In this document: positions 46,653 through 55,742 of the stretch, piece after piece
How positions within the stretch are numbered: position 1 is the first letter of the stretch
How the letters are laid out: each line of letters begins with the position of its first letter
Source of the DNA: Micavibrio sp. UBA5572
GTDB taxonomy: Bacteria; Pseudomonadota; Alphaproteobacteria; Micavibrionales; Micavibrionaceae
Length of the DNA: 64,000 nt
Assembly (NCBI GenBank): GCA_002425415.1
Contig: DIMG01000019.1
Location: 11,353 to 75,352 of the forward strand
Reading direction: 5' to 3'
Position numbers and translations under genes: made by a program
The notes under the pieces: generated by a model
Database searches by the model: none
What the model was told of the DNA's origin: nothing
The model's input: only the letters and a program-made list of their open reading frames with translations

Positions 46653-49562
46653 ATGACAAGCTCACCCACACTAAAAACAATTCTTACTGGCGTAAATGCC
46701 GAGTACATTGCCAATTTGTATTGTGAATATTTAAAAAATCCATCGACAGTGGATTCGAGCTGGCAAATGTTATTCGCCGATTTGCAGGATGATGAAGCGG
46801 GTCTTTTAAAACAAATGATTGGAGCAAGCTGGGGGGATGGCGCATATCGCGCCCCGGCGGCACCGTTCGGACATTTGACAACAGCAGATCAAGCGGGGGC
46901 AATGCCGCAACCTGCAAATCAATATTCCAGACCCGCTGTTGCTCAACCATCAACAAATCTGACAGAGGTCGAACAAGCAACGAAAGACTCGATTGCGGCA
47001 TTGATGATGATTCGAGCCTATCGCGCTTTGGGGCATTTGGCAGCAGATCTGGATCCATTGGGACTAAAACAAGTCGAATACCATAAGGAATTGGATCCGA
47101 GCTTTTACGGCTTTGGTCCACAGGATATGACGCGCCAGATTTATATAGGTGGCGTACTGGGAATGAATTATGCAGCGATCGGAAAAATTCGTGACGCGTT
47201 GCATAGCATTTACTGCGGAAAAATCGGAGTAGAGTTTCTTCATTCTGTCAGTCCGGAAGAAAAAAGCTGGATTCAGCAAAGAATTGAAGCATCAAGAAAC
47301 CATACGTCGTTTACCCATGAAGAAAAATTGCGTTTTTATGCTCGCTTGGTCGAGGCCGAAGGTCTGGAGCGGTTTATTCACACAAAGCATGTGGGCACAA
47401 AACGTTTTGGTATTGATGGGGGAGAAAGCTTTATCGCGTCTATTGAAGAAACAATTGCGCGCTGCTCTGATTTGGGATGTGAAGAAGTCGTCTTGGGGAT
47501 GGCTCACCGTGGACGCCTCAACGTTTTAACCAATGTTGTCGGAAAACCATACACGTCTCTTTTTGCAGAATTTCAAGGCTTGTCCGTCAATCCTGATGAC
47601 GTCATAGGAACGGGAGACGTGAAGTACCACTTGGGGTACACCAATGATAAAAAATACGGGGACAATACTGTCCACCTGACTTTGACCGCAAACCCGTCTC
47701 ATCTTGAAGCTGTCAGTCCGGTTGTCATTGGCCGTGTTCGCGCAAAACAATTTCAACGGGGTGACACAGAGCGAAGTGCTGTTGTTCCAATTTTGATCCA
47801 CGGTGACGCTGCATTTATTGGTCAGGGTGTTGTGGCTGAAACCTTGATTATGTCGGAACTGCCGGGGTATCGTGTTGGTGGTACAATTCATATTGTTATC
47901 AATAACCAGATCGGCTTTACCACAATGCCGAAATACTCTCGTTCTGGCCCTTATTGTACAGACATGGCCAAGATATTGTCCGCGCCAATATTGCATGTAA
48001 ATGGCGATGATGTTGAAGCGGTGATCCACGTGTCACGCTTGGCCGCAGAATTCCGGCAGACGTTCAAAAAAGACGTCGTCATTGATATCTTCTGCTATCG
48101 CCGTTATGGCCACAATGAAGGGGATGAGCCATCATTCACCCAGCCATTGATGTATAAAAAAATCAAAACGCTTGAAAATGTTCGTGAAATTTATGGTCGC
48201 CAACTTGTTAGTGAAAAGGTTTTAACGGAGGCGGGAGCAAGCGAGCTTGTCGACCAATTCCAGCAAACCTTGAGTGATGCGTATGACGCAACAAAAAGCT
48301 TCAAGCCGAATAAAGCTGACTATCTGGAAGGGTATTGGGCAGGTCTGCGTGTGGCGCATGGTGATGCCCGCCGCGGGACAACCGCAATTTCAAAAGAGAA
48401 ATTGGAATTGCTGGGACATAAACTGACAACAGTTCCTTCGGATTTTGGTATTAATCCAAAAATTGCCCGCCAATTGGATCAGAAAGCAGAAATGTTTAAA
48501 TCTGGAGAAGGCTTTGATTGGGGAACAGCAGAAGCCATTGCGTTCGGATCACTTTTGGATGAAGGCCATCATGTGCGTTTGTCCGGAGAAGATGTTGGTC
48601 GGGGAACTTTCTCGCATCGCCACGCAATTATGTACGATCAGGAAAATGAAAACAAATTTATTCCTCTGAAAAATATCAGCGAACATCAAGCCGCATTCGA
48701 GATTCATGACAGTCCTTTATCGGAATTTGCTGTTCTGGGTTTTGAACTGGGATATTCATGGGCAGAGCCAAAAGCACTTGTCCTTTGGGAAGCGCAGTTC
48801 GGCGACTTTGTGAACGGAGCACAGATTATTATCGATCAGTTTCTGGCATCGTCAGAAAGCAAATGGTTGCGCATGTCGGGTCTGGTTTTGCTTTTGCCTC
48901 ATGGTTTTGAAGGCCAAGGACCAGAGCATTCTTCTGCACGGCTTGAACGGTTTTTGCAACTTTGCGCCGAAGAGAATATGCAGGTTACTAATATCACGAC
49001 ACCTGCCAACTACTTTCATGCGCTGCGTCGTCAAATCCATCGTGACTTCCGCAAGCCACTGATTAACATGTCGCCGAAATCATTGCTGCGTCATAAGTTG
49101 TGCGTATCTCCTGCAGATCTTTTTACGGGTCAAAGCACCTTCCATCGCGTTTTGTGGGATGATGCGCGGTCAAGCCTAAAAGCTGACAAGGATATCAGAA
49201 GGATCGTTTTGTGTAGCGGTAAGGTTTACTACGATATTCTGGAAGATAGAAACAAGCGGGAAATCAAGGATGTTATGATTTTACGTGTCGAACAGCTTTA
49301 TCCGTTTCCTGATAAGGTTTTGGAGGAAGAGCTGGCAAGATGCCCGAATGCAGATATTGTTTGGTGTCAGGAAGAGCCAAAAAATCAAGGAGCTTGGTTC
49401 TTTGTGAATCCTTTGCTTGAAGATGTATTGACCAGAATCAAGCATAAAGCAGGGCGACCAAAATATGTCGGTCGTGTTTCAACGGCAGCACCAGCAACAG
49501 GATATGCCAAACGTCACGCACTCGAGCAGGCCCGCTTGGTTGATGAAGCCATCACGCTATAG
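46653..49562 (+). CDS. sucA: 2-oxoglutarate dehydrogenase E1 component
   Basis: A 969-aa thiamine-diphosphate enzyme that decarboxylates 2-oxoglutarate and passes the succinyl group to E2. The N-terminal E2-binding segment includes YIANLYCEYLKNPSTVDSSWQMLF. The TPP domain has EEVVLGMAHRGRLNVLTNV, the active-site region HGDAAFIGQGVVAETLIMS and IVINNQIGFTT. The transketolase-like domain has LLPHGFEGQGPEHSSARLERFLQ. Normal length. The partner genes sucB and lpd are not downstream; a MucR-like gene on the other strand follows after 40 bp. Confidence 0.97.
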   Translation: MTSSPTLKTILTGVNAEYIANLYCEYLKNPSTVDSSWQMLFADLQDDEAGLLKQMIGASWGDGAYRAPAAPFGHLTTADQAGAMPQPANQYSRPAVAQPSTNLTEVEQATKDSIAALMMIRAYRALGHLAADLDPLGLKQVEYHKELDPSFYGFGPQDMTRQIYIGGVLGMNYAAIGKIRDALHSIYCGKIGVEFLHSVSPEEKSWIQQRIEASRNHTSFTHEEKLRFYARLVEAEGLERFIHTKHVGTKRFGIDGGESFIASIEETIARCSDLGCEEVVLGMAHRGRLNVLTNVVGKPYTSLFAEFQGLSVNPDDVIGTGDVKYHLGYTNDKKYGDNTVHLTLTANPSHLEAVSPVVIGRVRAKQFQRGDTERSAVVPILIHGDAAFIGQGVVAETLIMSELPGYRVGGTIHIVINNQIGFTTMPKYSRSGPYCTDMAKILSAPILHVNGDDVEAVIHVSRLAAEFRQTFKKDVVIDIFCYRRYGHNEGDEPSFTQPLMYKKIKTLENVREIYGRQLVSEKVLTEAGASELVDQFQQTLSDAYDATKSFKPNKADYLEGYWAGLRVAHGDARRGTTAISKEKLELLGHKLTTVPSDFGINPKIARQLDQKAEMFKSGEGFDWGTAEAIAFGSLLDEGHHVRLSGEDVGRGTFSHRHAIMYDQENENKFIPLKNISEHQAAFEIHDSPLSEFAVLGFELGYSWAEPKALVLWEAQFGDFVNGAQIIIDQFLASSESKWLRMSGLVLLLPHGFEGQGPEHSSARLERFLQLCAEENMQVTNITTPANYFHALRRQIHRDFRKPLINMSPKSLLRHKLCVSPADLFTGQSTFHRVLWDDARSSLKADKDIRRIVLCSGKVYYDILEDRNKREIKDVMILRVEQLYPFPDKVLEEELARCPNADIVWCQEEPKNQGAWFFVNPLLEDVLTRIKHKAGRPKYVGRVSTAAPATGYAKRHALEQARLVDEAITL

Positions 49563-49590
49563 AATCGGATTTTATAGGAAATAAAAGAAT

Positions 49591-49618
49591 AGGGGGAAGG
49601 GGTTAACCCTTTTTCCCT
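49591..49618. terminator. Bidirectional hairpin between sucA and the mucR-like gene
   Basis: AGGGGGAAGGGG pairs with CCCTTTTTCCCT (some G-U pairs) around TTAA. It overlaps the stop codon of the mucR-like gene and follows sucA by about 29 bp. The tail GTTTGTGTTTT on the plus strand is T-rich but not a clean run. Confidence 0.5.
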
Positions 49619-50040
49619 GTTTGTGTTTTACGCCCTGATGTTCCAAGCCCGATATCCTTGGCCAGCTTGCTACGTTGTTTGGTATAATTGGGGGCAACCA
49701 TCGGATAATCATGCGGCAATCCCCACCGATCACGATATTGTTCGGGGCTCATATTATAGGCAGTTTTGATATGGCGTTTGAGCATTTTGAGCTTTTTGCC
49801 ATCTTCAAGGCAAACAATATAATCAGGCATCACCGATTTGCGGATTGGAACAGCAGGTTGCGGCCGTTCACCAATCGATGTTGCCGCCTTGCTTTCGCTG
49901 CCCAATGTTGAAAGCGTTTTGTATATGCGTTCGATCAAGGCAGGAATATCCGGTGCGGCAACCGTGTTATGAGACAGATGAGACGCAACAATCTCTGCTG
50001 TGTAAGAGAGTAATTCGGAATGTTTATTATTGTCCGGCAT
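49603..50040 (-). CDS. MucR/Ros-family transcriptional regulator
   Basis: A 145-aa protein with the prokaryotic zinc-finger core of Ros/MucR: YIVCLEDGKKLKMLKRHIKTAYNMSPEQYRDRWGLP (about residues 74-109), then DYPMVAPNYTKQRSKLAKDIGLG. Zinc ligands would be Cys77, Asp80 and the two His of the RHIKT region; the family often uses this variant. The N-terminal helix supports oligomerisation. MucR/Ros proteins bind AT-rich DNA and often control motility and cell-cycle genes in alphaproteobacteria, so the phased TTAAC array in this window is a possible target. Confidence 0.93.
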   Translation of the reverse strand: MPDNNKHSELLSYTAEIVASHLSHNTVAAPDIPALIERIYKTLSTLGSESKAATSIGERPQPAVPIRKSVMPDYIVCLEDGKKLKMLKRHIKTAYNMSPEQYRDRWGLPHDYPMVAPNYTKQRSKLAKDIGLGTSGRKTQTGKKG

Positions 50041-50133
50041 GTGTAATCCAAATAAAAGGTCAAATTTGTACTGTATAAGAAACTAGCTATATCGGCATGC
50101 GACACTGATTTGCAAGTAAAAACGATTGAGTGG

Positions 50134-50940
50134 CTAATTCTTTGCAAGGTCAATGCTGCGCTTTTGAGCGTCAAGGACTGTGCGGGTTAATAAATTGGTC
50201 AAACCGGCATCGGGAGACATCAAAACGCGCAATGCGGCCTCTGTTGTGCCACCCGGACTTGTGACGTTTTGGCGAAGGGTTGCTGCGTCAATATCAGGGT
50301 TTTGAGCTGCAAGTAATCCAGATCCAATAACAGTTTGACGCGCCAGCATCATCGATAAATCGGGCGACAATCCAGCCGAAATTCCGGCCTGTGCCAAAGC
50401 TTCAATCATGTGAAAAACATAAGCAGGACCTGATCCGGAAACGGCGGTAACCGCATCCATCTGGCTTTCATCATCAACCCATGCGCAAAGTCCTACGGTT
50501 TCCATCAGCCCTTGCGCCAATTTTTTATGACCGGAGGTGACTTTGTTATTGGCACATAAGACGCTCATTCCGCAGCCGACGGCCGCAGGCGTATTAGGCA
50601 TCACACGAATAACGGGGGACATCGACCCGAGAAGATCTTCAAAAAAACTGATTTGTTTTCCGGCAGCAATAGAAATAACCAGAGTACTGGGCAAGGCAAA
50701 ATCGGTCAAACCTCGCACAGTTTCTTCCATGATTTGAGGTTTGACAGCAAGTACAATACAACCAAAAGACCCTTGCCCTTTAAGCTCATCAATCATGCGA
50801 AACTGTGCATCAGGAAAGTCAGGATCAAGAATAGAGATTAGTAGATCCGGAATATTATCCCGCCACCCTTGCAGCAGGGCGCCACCCATTTTTCCACAAC
50901 CAACCAGCAAAAGGCGGGATTGCGACATCATTGACATCAT
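50134..50940 (-). CDS. proC: Pyrroline-5-carboxylate reductase
   Basis: A 268-aa protein for the last step of proline synthesis. The Rossmann loop is LLLVGCGKMGGALLQGW. Conserved segments are VIRVMPNTPAAVGCGMSVLC, DAVTAVSGSGPAYVFHMIEALAQAG and LRQNVTSPGGTTEAALRVL, the P5C-binding motif. Several ATG codons cluster at the start (MMSMM). The gene starts right after the stop of the YbjN-like gene. Confidence 0.96.
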   Translation of the reverse strand: MMSMMSQSRLLLVGCGKMGGALLQGWRDNIPDLLISILDPDFPDAQFRMIDELKGQGSFGCIVLAVKPQIMEETVRGLTDFALPSTLVISIAAGKQISFFEDLLGSMSPVIRVMPNTPAAVGCGMSVLCANNKVTSGHKKLAQGLMETVGLCAWVDDESQMDAVTAVSGSGPAYVFHMIEALAQAGISAGLSPDLSMMLARQTVIGSGLLAAQNPDIDAATLRQNVTSPGGTTEAALRVLMSPDAGLTNLLTRTVLDAQKRSIDLAKN

Positions 50941-51462
50941 TTACGACAGCCCGACAACAGGCATCAAGGCAAGCGCCAATTGATCCTCGTCATGTGTTTT
51001 TTCAGAAGCCAGCATCGAAAACGCAGGATAATGCATATCGCATTCTTCCATGGTCACTTGAATTAATTCTTCCAGATGATCGACGATTTCCGAACCAACA
51101 TTCAACCCGCGCAACATTTGTGTATAACGGAAACACGGAATCATACTTGTCTGCGGCAAGTGAAAATGTCCCAACCATAATGAATTATTGATCTCGTTAA
51201 TCGCTTTGCAAGCTTGCTCATAATGAAAATCGGAAAGACGCAGATCGTATTCTGCGCAAAACTGCATAACTTCCTGAGAATCGTTCCAAAGAAACATCAT
51301 CCGGTAAACGCCATGCTTACCCTTGAGTTCCAAGAACAACTCGTCACGATTCATGCGGGAATATTTCCAGTTCTGCCGAACCAGAATATTTTCGACCCCG
51401 TCCAATGGATTGGTAAATTCATCCATATAGTGATCGTCGTAATTATCATTCGAAATTGACAC
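50941..51462 (-). CDS. YbjN domain-containing protein
   Basis: A 173-aa protein matching the YbjN/sensory-transduction-like fold: NPLDGVENILVRQNWKYSRMNRDELFLELKG, then YRMMFLWNDSQEVMQFCAEYDL and the C-terminal helix LEELIQVTMEECDMHYPAF. This fold, related to type III chaperones, is widespread in alphaproteobacteria next to proC and the UbiK-like gene. No defined biochemical role. It is directly followed by proC without spacing. Confidence 0.85.
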   Translation of the reverse strand: MSISNDNYDDHYMDEFTNPLDGVENILVRQNWKYSRMNRDELFLELKGKHGVYRMMFLWNDSQEVMQFCAEYDLRLSDFHYEQACKAINEINNSLWLGHFHLPQTSMIPCFRYTQMLRGLNVGSEIVDHLEELIQVTMEECDMHYPAFSMLASEKTHDEDQLALALMPVVGLS

Positions 51463-51514
51463 AACGCATCCTTTCTCTCTTCACCCCAAATACAATCAAA
51501 ATACAAAAGGGGTG

Positions 51515-51865
51515 TTAAGCGCGTTTCTTTACAGCAGCTTTTTTGGCAGGAGCTTTTGCCTTTGTGGTTGCTGTGGCTTTTACAACAGACTTTTTGGTCG
51601 CTTTGGCTGCAGGTTTTTTACCCAGCAAAGCTTCGAGTTCCTCAATGCGTTTTTTCATGTATTCCTGTTCGACACGCAATTTGGTGACAACACCTTGCAG
51701 ACGATCAACATCCTCATGGGCAGTAGAAGAAGAGCCACCGGAAAATTTTTCATCCATCTGATCTTTCAAACCTTCACCCAGATGTTTACCCAGACTGGCA
51801 AAGACGCTGGCAGCTCCACTGGCAACGCGCGTAAGATCTTCAAAAAGTTTGTTATCAATGGTCAT
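51515..51865 (-). CDS. UbiK-family (BMFP) accessory protein
   Basis: A 116-aa protein. The N-terminal amphipathic helix (LFEDLTRVASGAASVFASLGKHLGEGLKDQMDE) is followed by a short linker and the BMFP coiled coil (EDVDRLQGVVTKLRVEQEYMKKRIEELEALLG). The C-terminal 35 residues form a Lys/Ala-rich tail. UbiK-type proteins trimerise and assist ubiquinone synthesis in proteobacteria; the alphaproteobacterial members are less studied. Upstream of the ybjN-like and proC genes on the same strand. Confidence 0.85.
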   Translation of the reverse strand: MTIDNKLFEDLTRVASGAASVFASLGKHLGEGLKDQMDEKFSGGSSSTAHEDVDRLQGVVTKLRVEQEYMKKRIEELEALLGKKPAAKATKKSVVKATATTKAKAPAKKAAVKKRA

Positions 51866-52040
51866 GCAAAGCCACCTGTTTTTTTGCTGTATAAATATTG
51901 CCCCAAAATTTTGGAAGTGGAAAGATTGGTAACATCAAACTATGCAGGCTTGCAACCCTTGGCAAAAGGGCTTAATCAGGTTTCGGTGGATAAATATCCT
52001 GACTGTGTCTATGGGGCGCAAAATTGAAAGGGAAAAGAAC

Positions 52041-53033
52041 ATGATTATCGTCACAGGAGGAACCGGATTTATCGGATCGAATTTGATTGCTGGATTGGAA
52101 GACGCCGGACATAAAAGAATTGTCGTCTGCGATACTTTGGGACAGGAAGATAAATGGAAAAATATCGCCAAACGAGGCCTGCATAACATCATTCCGCCCA
52201 ATCGCCTCATGGAATATCTTGATGAACATATCGGCGAGGTAGAGGCCATCTTCCATATCGGGGCTATTTCTTCGACAACAGAAAAGAACGTGGATCTGAT
52301 TATAGAAACAAACTTCGTTCTGTCTCGGACATTGTGGAATTGGTGTTCGCGGAACAAAGTCAGATTTATTTATGCGTCATCTGCCGCGACGTATGGGGAC
52401 GGGGACAGTGGCTTTACCGATAACGATCAACCCGAATTTCTGTCCGGTTTACGCCCGTTAAACCCTTATGGATGGTCAAAACATCTGGTCGATCGTTATG
52501 TATCGAGTATCGTCTATAAACAAGAAGAGGGCGGTGTGCCGCCTCAATGGTGCGGTCTGAAATTTTTTAATGTTTACGGCCCGAACGAGTATCACAAGGG
52601 CGACCAAATGAGTGTCGTCTGTAAACTCTATCCACAAGTCGCTGCAGGAGCCTCGGCACGTCTGTTTAAATCGCATCATCCCGATTATGAGGACGGCGGA
52701 CAGTTGCGTGATTTTATTTACGTAAAAGACTGCGTAAGGATCATGCTCTGGCTATTTGAAAACCCAAAAATCAATGGCCTTTTCAACGTTGGGACAGGCA
52801 AGGCACGGAGCTTTAAAGACCTGGCCTTGGCAACATTTGCAGCGGCAGGCATAAAAGAAAAAATCCATTATTTCGATATGCCGGAAGAGCTTAAAGATCG
52901 TTATCAATATTTTACACAAGCCGACATGACCAAGCTGCAGGATGCAGGATATGACATCCCCTTTACCTCGCTGGAAGACGGCATCCGCGATTATGTGTGT
53001 GAATACATGTCCAAAACGGATCAGTATCGCTAA
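52041..53033 (+). CDS. hldD: ADP-glyceromanno-heptose 6-epimerase
   Basis: A 330-aa SDR epimerase that makes ADP-L-glycero-D-manno-heptose for the LPS inner core. The start ATG at 52041 begins MIIVTGGTGFIGSN, the NAD-binding loop; upstream in-frame starts lack this support. GAAAGGG is upstream. Catalytic residues lie in YASSAATYGDG and in LNPYGWSKHLVDRYV (Tyr/Lys). Substrate-specific segments are FFNVYGPNEYHKGDQMSVV and DYEDGGQLRDFIYVKDCV. It implies a heptose-containing LPS core. Its stop overlaps the lgt start (TAATG). Confidence 0.95.
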   Translation: MIIVTGGTGFIGSNLIAGLEDAGHKRIVVCDTLGQEDKWKNIAKRGLHNIIPPNRLMEYLDEHIGEVEAIFHIGAISSTTEKNVDLIIETNFVLSRTLWNWCSRNKVRFIYASSAATYGDGDSGFTDNDQPEFLSGLRPLNPYGWSKHLVDRYVSSIVYKQEEGGVPPQWCGLKFFNVYGPNEYHKGDQMSVVCKLYPQVAAGASARLFKSHHPDYEDGGQLRDFIYVKDCVRIMLWLFENPKINGLFNVGTGKARSFKDLALATFAAAGIKEKIHYFDMPEELKDRYQYFTQADMTKLQDAGYDIPFTSLEDGIRDYVCEYMSKTDQYR

Positions 53034-53851
53034 TGTCTATACCATTCCCCAATATTGATCCGGTTGCGTTTGGCTTTGAAATCGCAGGAAGGTCATTTGA
53101 CATCCATTGGTACGCCTTGGCCTATGTCGCAGGATTTCTGTTGGGGTGGCGTGTGGCAATCTATCTTGTGAAATTATATCGGGATAATTTGCGACCCAAT
53201 ACAAACGACATTGACGATTTTATAACATGGGCAATTCTGGGTGTGCTATTCGGGGGGCGTTTGGGTTATGTCCTTTTTTATAACCTTCCGACCTATCTGG
53301 ATGCCCCTTTCGAAGCACTCAAAGTCTGGCATGGCGGAATGTCATTTCACGGCGGCGCATTGGGCGTCATTTTGGCGTTAATCCTGTTTGCTAAAATCAA
53401 ACATGTATCATTCAAACGCTTAGCAGATATAGCAACAACCGTTGTCCCGATTGGACTTTTTTTTGGGCGCGTGGCAAATTTTGTAAATGGCGAGCTATAT
53501 GGCCGCGTCACTGACTCTTCTTTGGGCGTTATATTTCCGCGTGGCGGGGATTTGCCGCGCCACCCCAGTCAGCTATACGAAGCAGTATTTGAGGGCATTG
53601 TGCTGTTTGGGATATTATTTGCTTTGATGCATATAAAGCAGGTGCGTAGTCGTTATGGCGTCATTGCAGGCGCATTTTTAACCCTGTATGGCGTGTTCCG
53701 TTTCGGAATTGAATTTTTCCGTGAACCGGATGTCCAATTGGGCTTCTTCTTCGATCAAGTCACAATGGGGCAAATTTTATGCGTTCCGATGATGTTGGTG
53801 GGAACAGTCGTCATGGTGTGGTGCTTCAGATGCAAAACCTTGGCGAAATAA
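53033..53851 (+). CDS. lgt: Prolipoprotein diacylglyceryl transferase
   Basis: A 272-aa inner-membrane enzyme with about seven TM segments that adds diacylglycerol to the lipobox Cys. The signature HGGMSFHGGALGV is at about residues 98-110, with GRVANFVNGELYGRVTD and RHPSQLYEAVFEGIVLF. Its FlgH substrate (a lipoprotein) is encoded in this window. Co-translated with hldD upstream and overlaps the midA-like gene by 22 bp. Confidence 0.97.
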   Translation: MSIPFPNIDPVAFGFEIAGRSFDIHWYALAYVAGFLLGWRVAIYLVKLYRDNLRPNTNDIDDFITWAILGVLFGGRLGYVLFYNLPTYLDAPFEALKVWHGGMSFHGGALGVILALILFAKIKHVSFKRLADIATTVVPIGLFFGRVANFVNGELYGRVTDSSLGVIFPRGGDLPRHPSQLYEAVFEGIVLFGILFALMHIKQVRSRYGVIAGAFLTLYGVFRFGIEFFREPDVQLGFFFDQVTMGQILCVPMMLVGTVVMVWCFRCKTLAK

Positions 53852-54858
53852 TCCGCGCACATATTACCCTTCATGGTCCGATGTCCATCGAGACTTACTG
53901 GAATTTGTGCCTGTCCCATCCCGAACATGGATATTACATCAAAAAAGACCCATTGGGCGTCGCGGGGGATTTTACGACTTCTCCTGAAATTTCCCAACTA
54001 TTCGGGGAAATGATCGGCATTTGGGCTGTTAACAAATGGCAGGAAATGGGATGTCCGTCAGCAATAAATTTGGTCGAATGTGGCCCCGGGCGCGGCACGT
54101 TGATGGCGGATTTGTTGCGTATTGCCGCTATGATCCCCGATTTTGACGCGGCATTGCAGGTGCATTTGGTGGAAATGTCACCATTTCTGCGCCAAAAGCA
54201 GCGTGAGGCCTTGGGTGAAAAAAACGTGATCTGGCATAATGATCTGTCCTCTGTTCCATCAGATGATCCTTTGCTTATTATCGGTAACGAATTTTTGGAC
54301 GCTTTGCCAATCCGCCAATACGTCTTTGTCGATGGCGTTTGGCGAGAGCGTGTTATTACAACGATTGGGGAAGAGCTCGGGTTCTCTATCGGCAGTAAGA
54401 TTGAAAGTGCCGATTTTCCAGCGGCACAGCAAAATGATATTTTTGAAGCATCATTGGTACGGGATCGTGTGTTCCTGACTATGTGTCAAAAGATCAAACT
54501 TTCAAAGGGATCAATCCTGATGATTGATTATGGCCATGACCAAGTGTCAATGGGCAATAGTTTTCAGGCCGTGATGAATCACCAGTTTTCGAATGTTCTT
54601 GAAAATCAGGGTCATGCAGATTTGACCTCTCATATTGATTTTGCTCGTCTGAAGTTTATATCAGAACATGAGAGACTTTTGTCAAGTATCTGGAGTCAAA
54701 ACAGTTTTTTGATTGAAATGGGAATTGTCCAGCGTGCCGCACAATTGCGCGCAAGTGCAACGCTGCCCCAACAAGAAGAAATTGACGCAGCATTGTTCCG
54801 TTTATTGGATATAGGGCAAATGGGGGATTTGTTCAAAGTCATTGAGGTGAACACATGA
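53830..54858 (+). CDS. MidA/NDUFAF7-family SAM-dependent methyltransferase
   Basis: A 342-aa protein. The ATG at 53830 matches the family's N-terminus (LGEIIRAHITLHGPMSIETYWNLCLSHPEHGYY). The SAM-binding motif is VECGPGRGTLMADLLR. Further conserved segments are GDFTTSPEISQLFGEMIGIW and GNEFLDALPIRQYV. The mitochondrial homologue methylates an arginine of a complex I subunit; the bacterial role is inferred by homology. It overlaps lgt at its start and pgeF at its end (ATGA), forming the hldD-lgt-midA-pgeF unit. Confidence 0.9.
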   Translation: MQNLGEIIRAHITLHGPMSIETYWNLCLSHPEHGYYIKKDPLGVAGDFTTSPEISQLFGEMIGIWAVNKWQEMGCPSAINLVECGPGRGTLMADLLRIAAMIPDFDAALQVHLVEMSPFLRQKQREALGEKNVIWHNDLSSVPSDDPLLIIGNEFLDALPIRQYVFVDGVWRERVITTIGEELGFSIGSKIESADFPAAQQNDIFEASLVRDRVFLTMCQKIKLSKGSILMIDYGHDQVSMGNSFQAVMNHQFSNVLENQGHADLTSHIDFARLKFISEHERLLSSIWSQNSFLIEMGIVQRAAQLRASATLPQQEEIDAALFRLLDIGQMGDLFKVIEVNT

Positions 54859-55637
54859 ACAGGCTGGTTTTTCCGGAATTATTTTCAAAAAACGTCACCC
54901 ATGGTTTTTTTGGCAGACAAGGGGGTGTCAGCACATCGATTTTTGACAGCTTGAACTGTTCCCCCCAATCTGGCGATGATATGAGGAATGTACTGGAAAA
55001 CCGCCAACGGGTTTTAAAGGCATTGGGCGGAGATAAGGGGGGCTGCGATGATCTGTTAACGCTCAAGCAAATTCACTCTGCCGAATGCCATTTCGTCGGA
55101 AACAAGGATATTAAAATTCCGGAAGACGGTGACGCACTCGCAACCGATCAACCCGGACGGGCAATTGGCGCTTTGACAGCGGATTGTGCGCCTGTCTTGC
55201 TGGAAGGCAGGAAAGGAAATGGCGCATCCGTGATAGGAGCCGCCCATGCAGGCTGGGGAGGCGCATTAAAAGGCGTGTGTGAAAGAACAATAGACCGTAT
55301 GGAAGAGCTGGGAGCCATAAAACAGAGCATTCGTGCGATTATCGGCCCATGCATTGCTATGAAATCCTATCAGGTTGGATTTGATTTTTCAGCCCCCTTT
55401 ATAGAAGAAGACCCGGCGTCATCCCGATTCTTTGAATCCCGCATGGAAAAATTATATTTTGATCTTCCGTCTTATGTTGGTTTCCGCTTGCAACGAGCTG
55501 GAGTGAGCGAAATCACGGTCGCGGGACTGGATACATACACTCTGGAACAGGATTATTTCAGCTTTAGAAGATCCACCCATAGGAATGAAATGCAATATGG
55601 TCGTCAAATTTCTGCAATTTCCATCATAAAGACTTGA
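54855..55637 (+). CDS. pgeF: Peptidoglycan editing factor PgeF (YfiH family)
   Basis: A 260-aa multicopper-oxidase-fold hydrolase. Metal-binding residues appear in LKQIHSAECHFV, TADCAPVLLEG and IGAAHAGWGGALKGV, and the family's IGPCIAMKSYQVG is present. E. coli YfiH removes wrongly incorporated amino acids from peptidoglycan precursors; other members act on purine nucleosides. Last gene of the hldD-lgt-midA-pgeF unit. Confidence 0.93.
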   Translation: MNRLVFPELFSKNVTHGFFGRQGGVSTSIFDSLNCSPQSGDDMRNVLENRQRVLKALGGDKGGCDDLLTLKQIHSAECHFVGNKDIKIPEDGDALATDQPGRAIGALTADCAPVLLEGRKGNGASVIGAAHAGWGGALKGVCERTIDRMEELGAIKQSIRAIIGPCIAMKSYQVGFDFSAPFIEEDPASSRFFESRMEKLYFDLPSYVGFRLQRAGVSEITVAGLDTYTLEQDYFSFRRSTHRNEMQYGRQISAISIIKT

Positions 55638-55742
55638 TTTAAAGACTTGATTTATTGAGTGGAATTTTTATAGTGCCCCATATCCACCACAACGTGCTCA
55701 AACACAAAATGTCAGTCGATGACCGAAAGGCCTAGGGCAAAA

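Noticed and set aside
51512..52027. Plus-strand 171-aa ORF rich in Phe and Cys opposite the ubiK-like gene
   Set aside because: It is the antisense reading of the Lys/Ala tail and coiled coil; no support as a gene.
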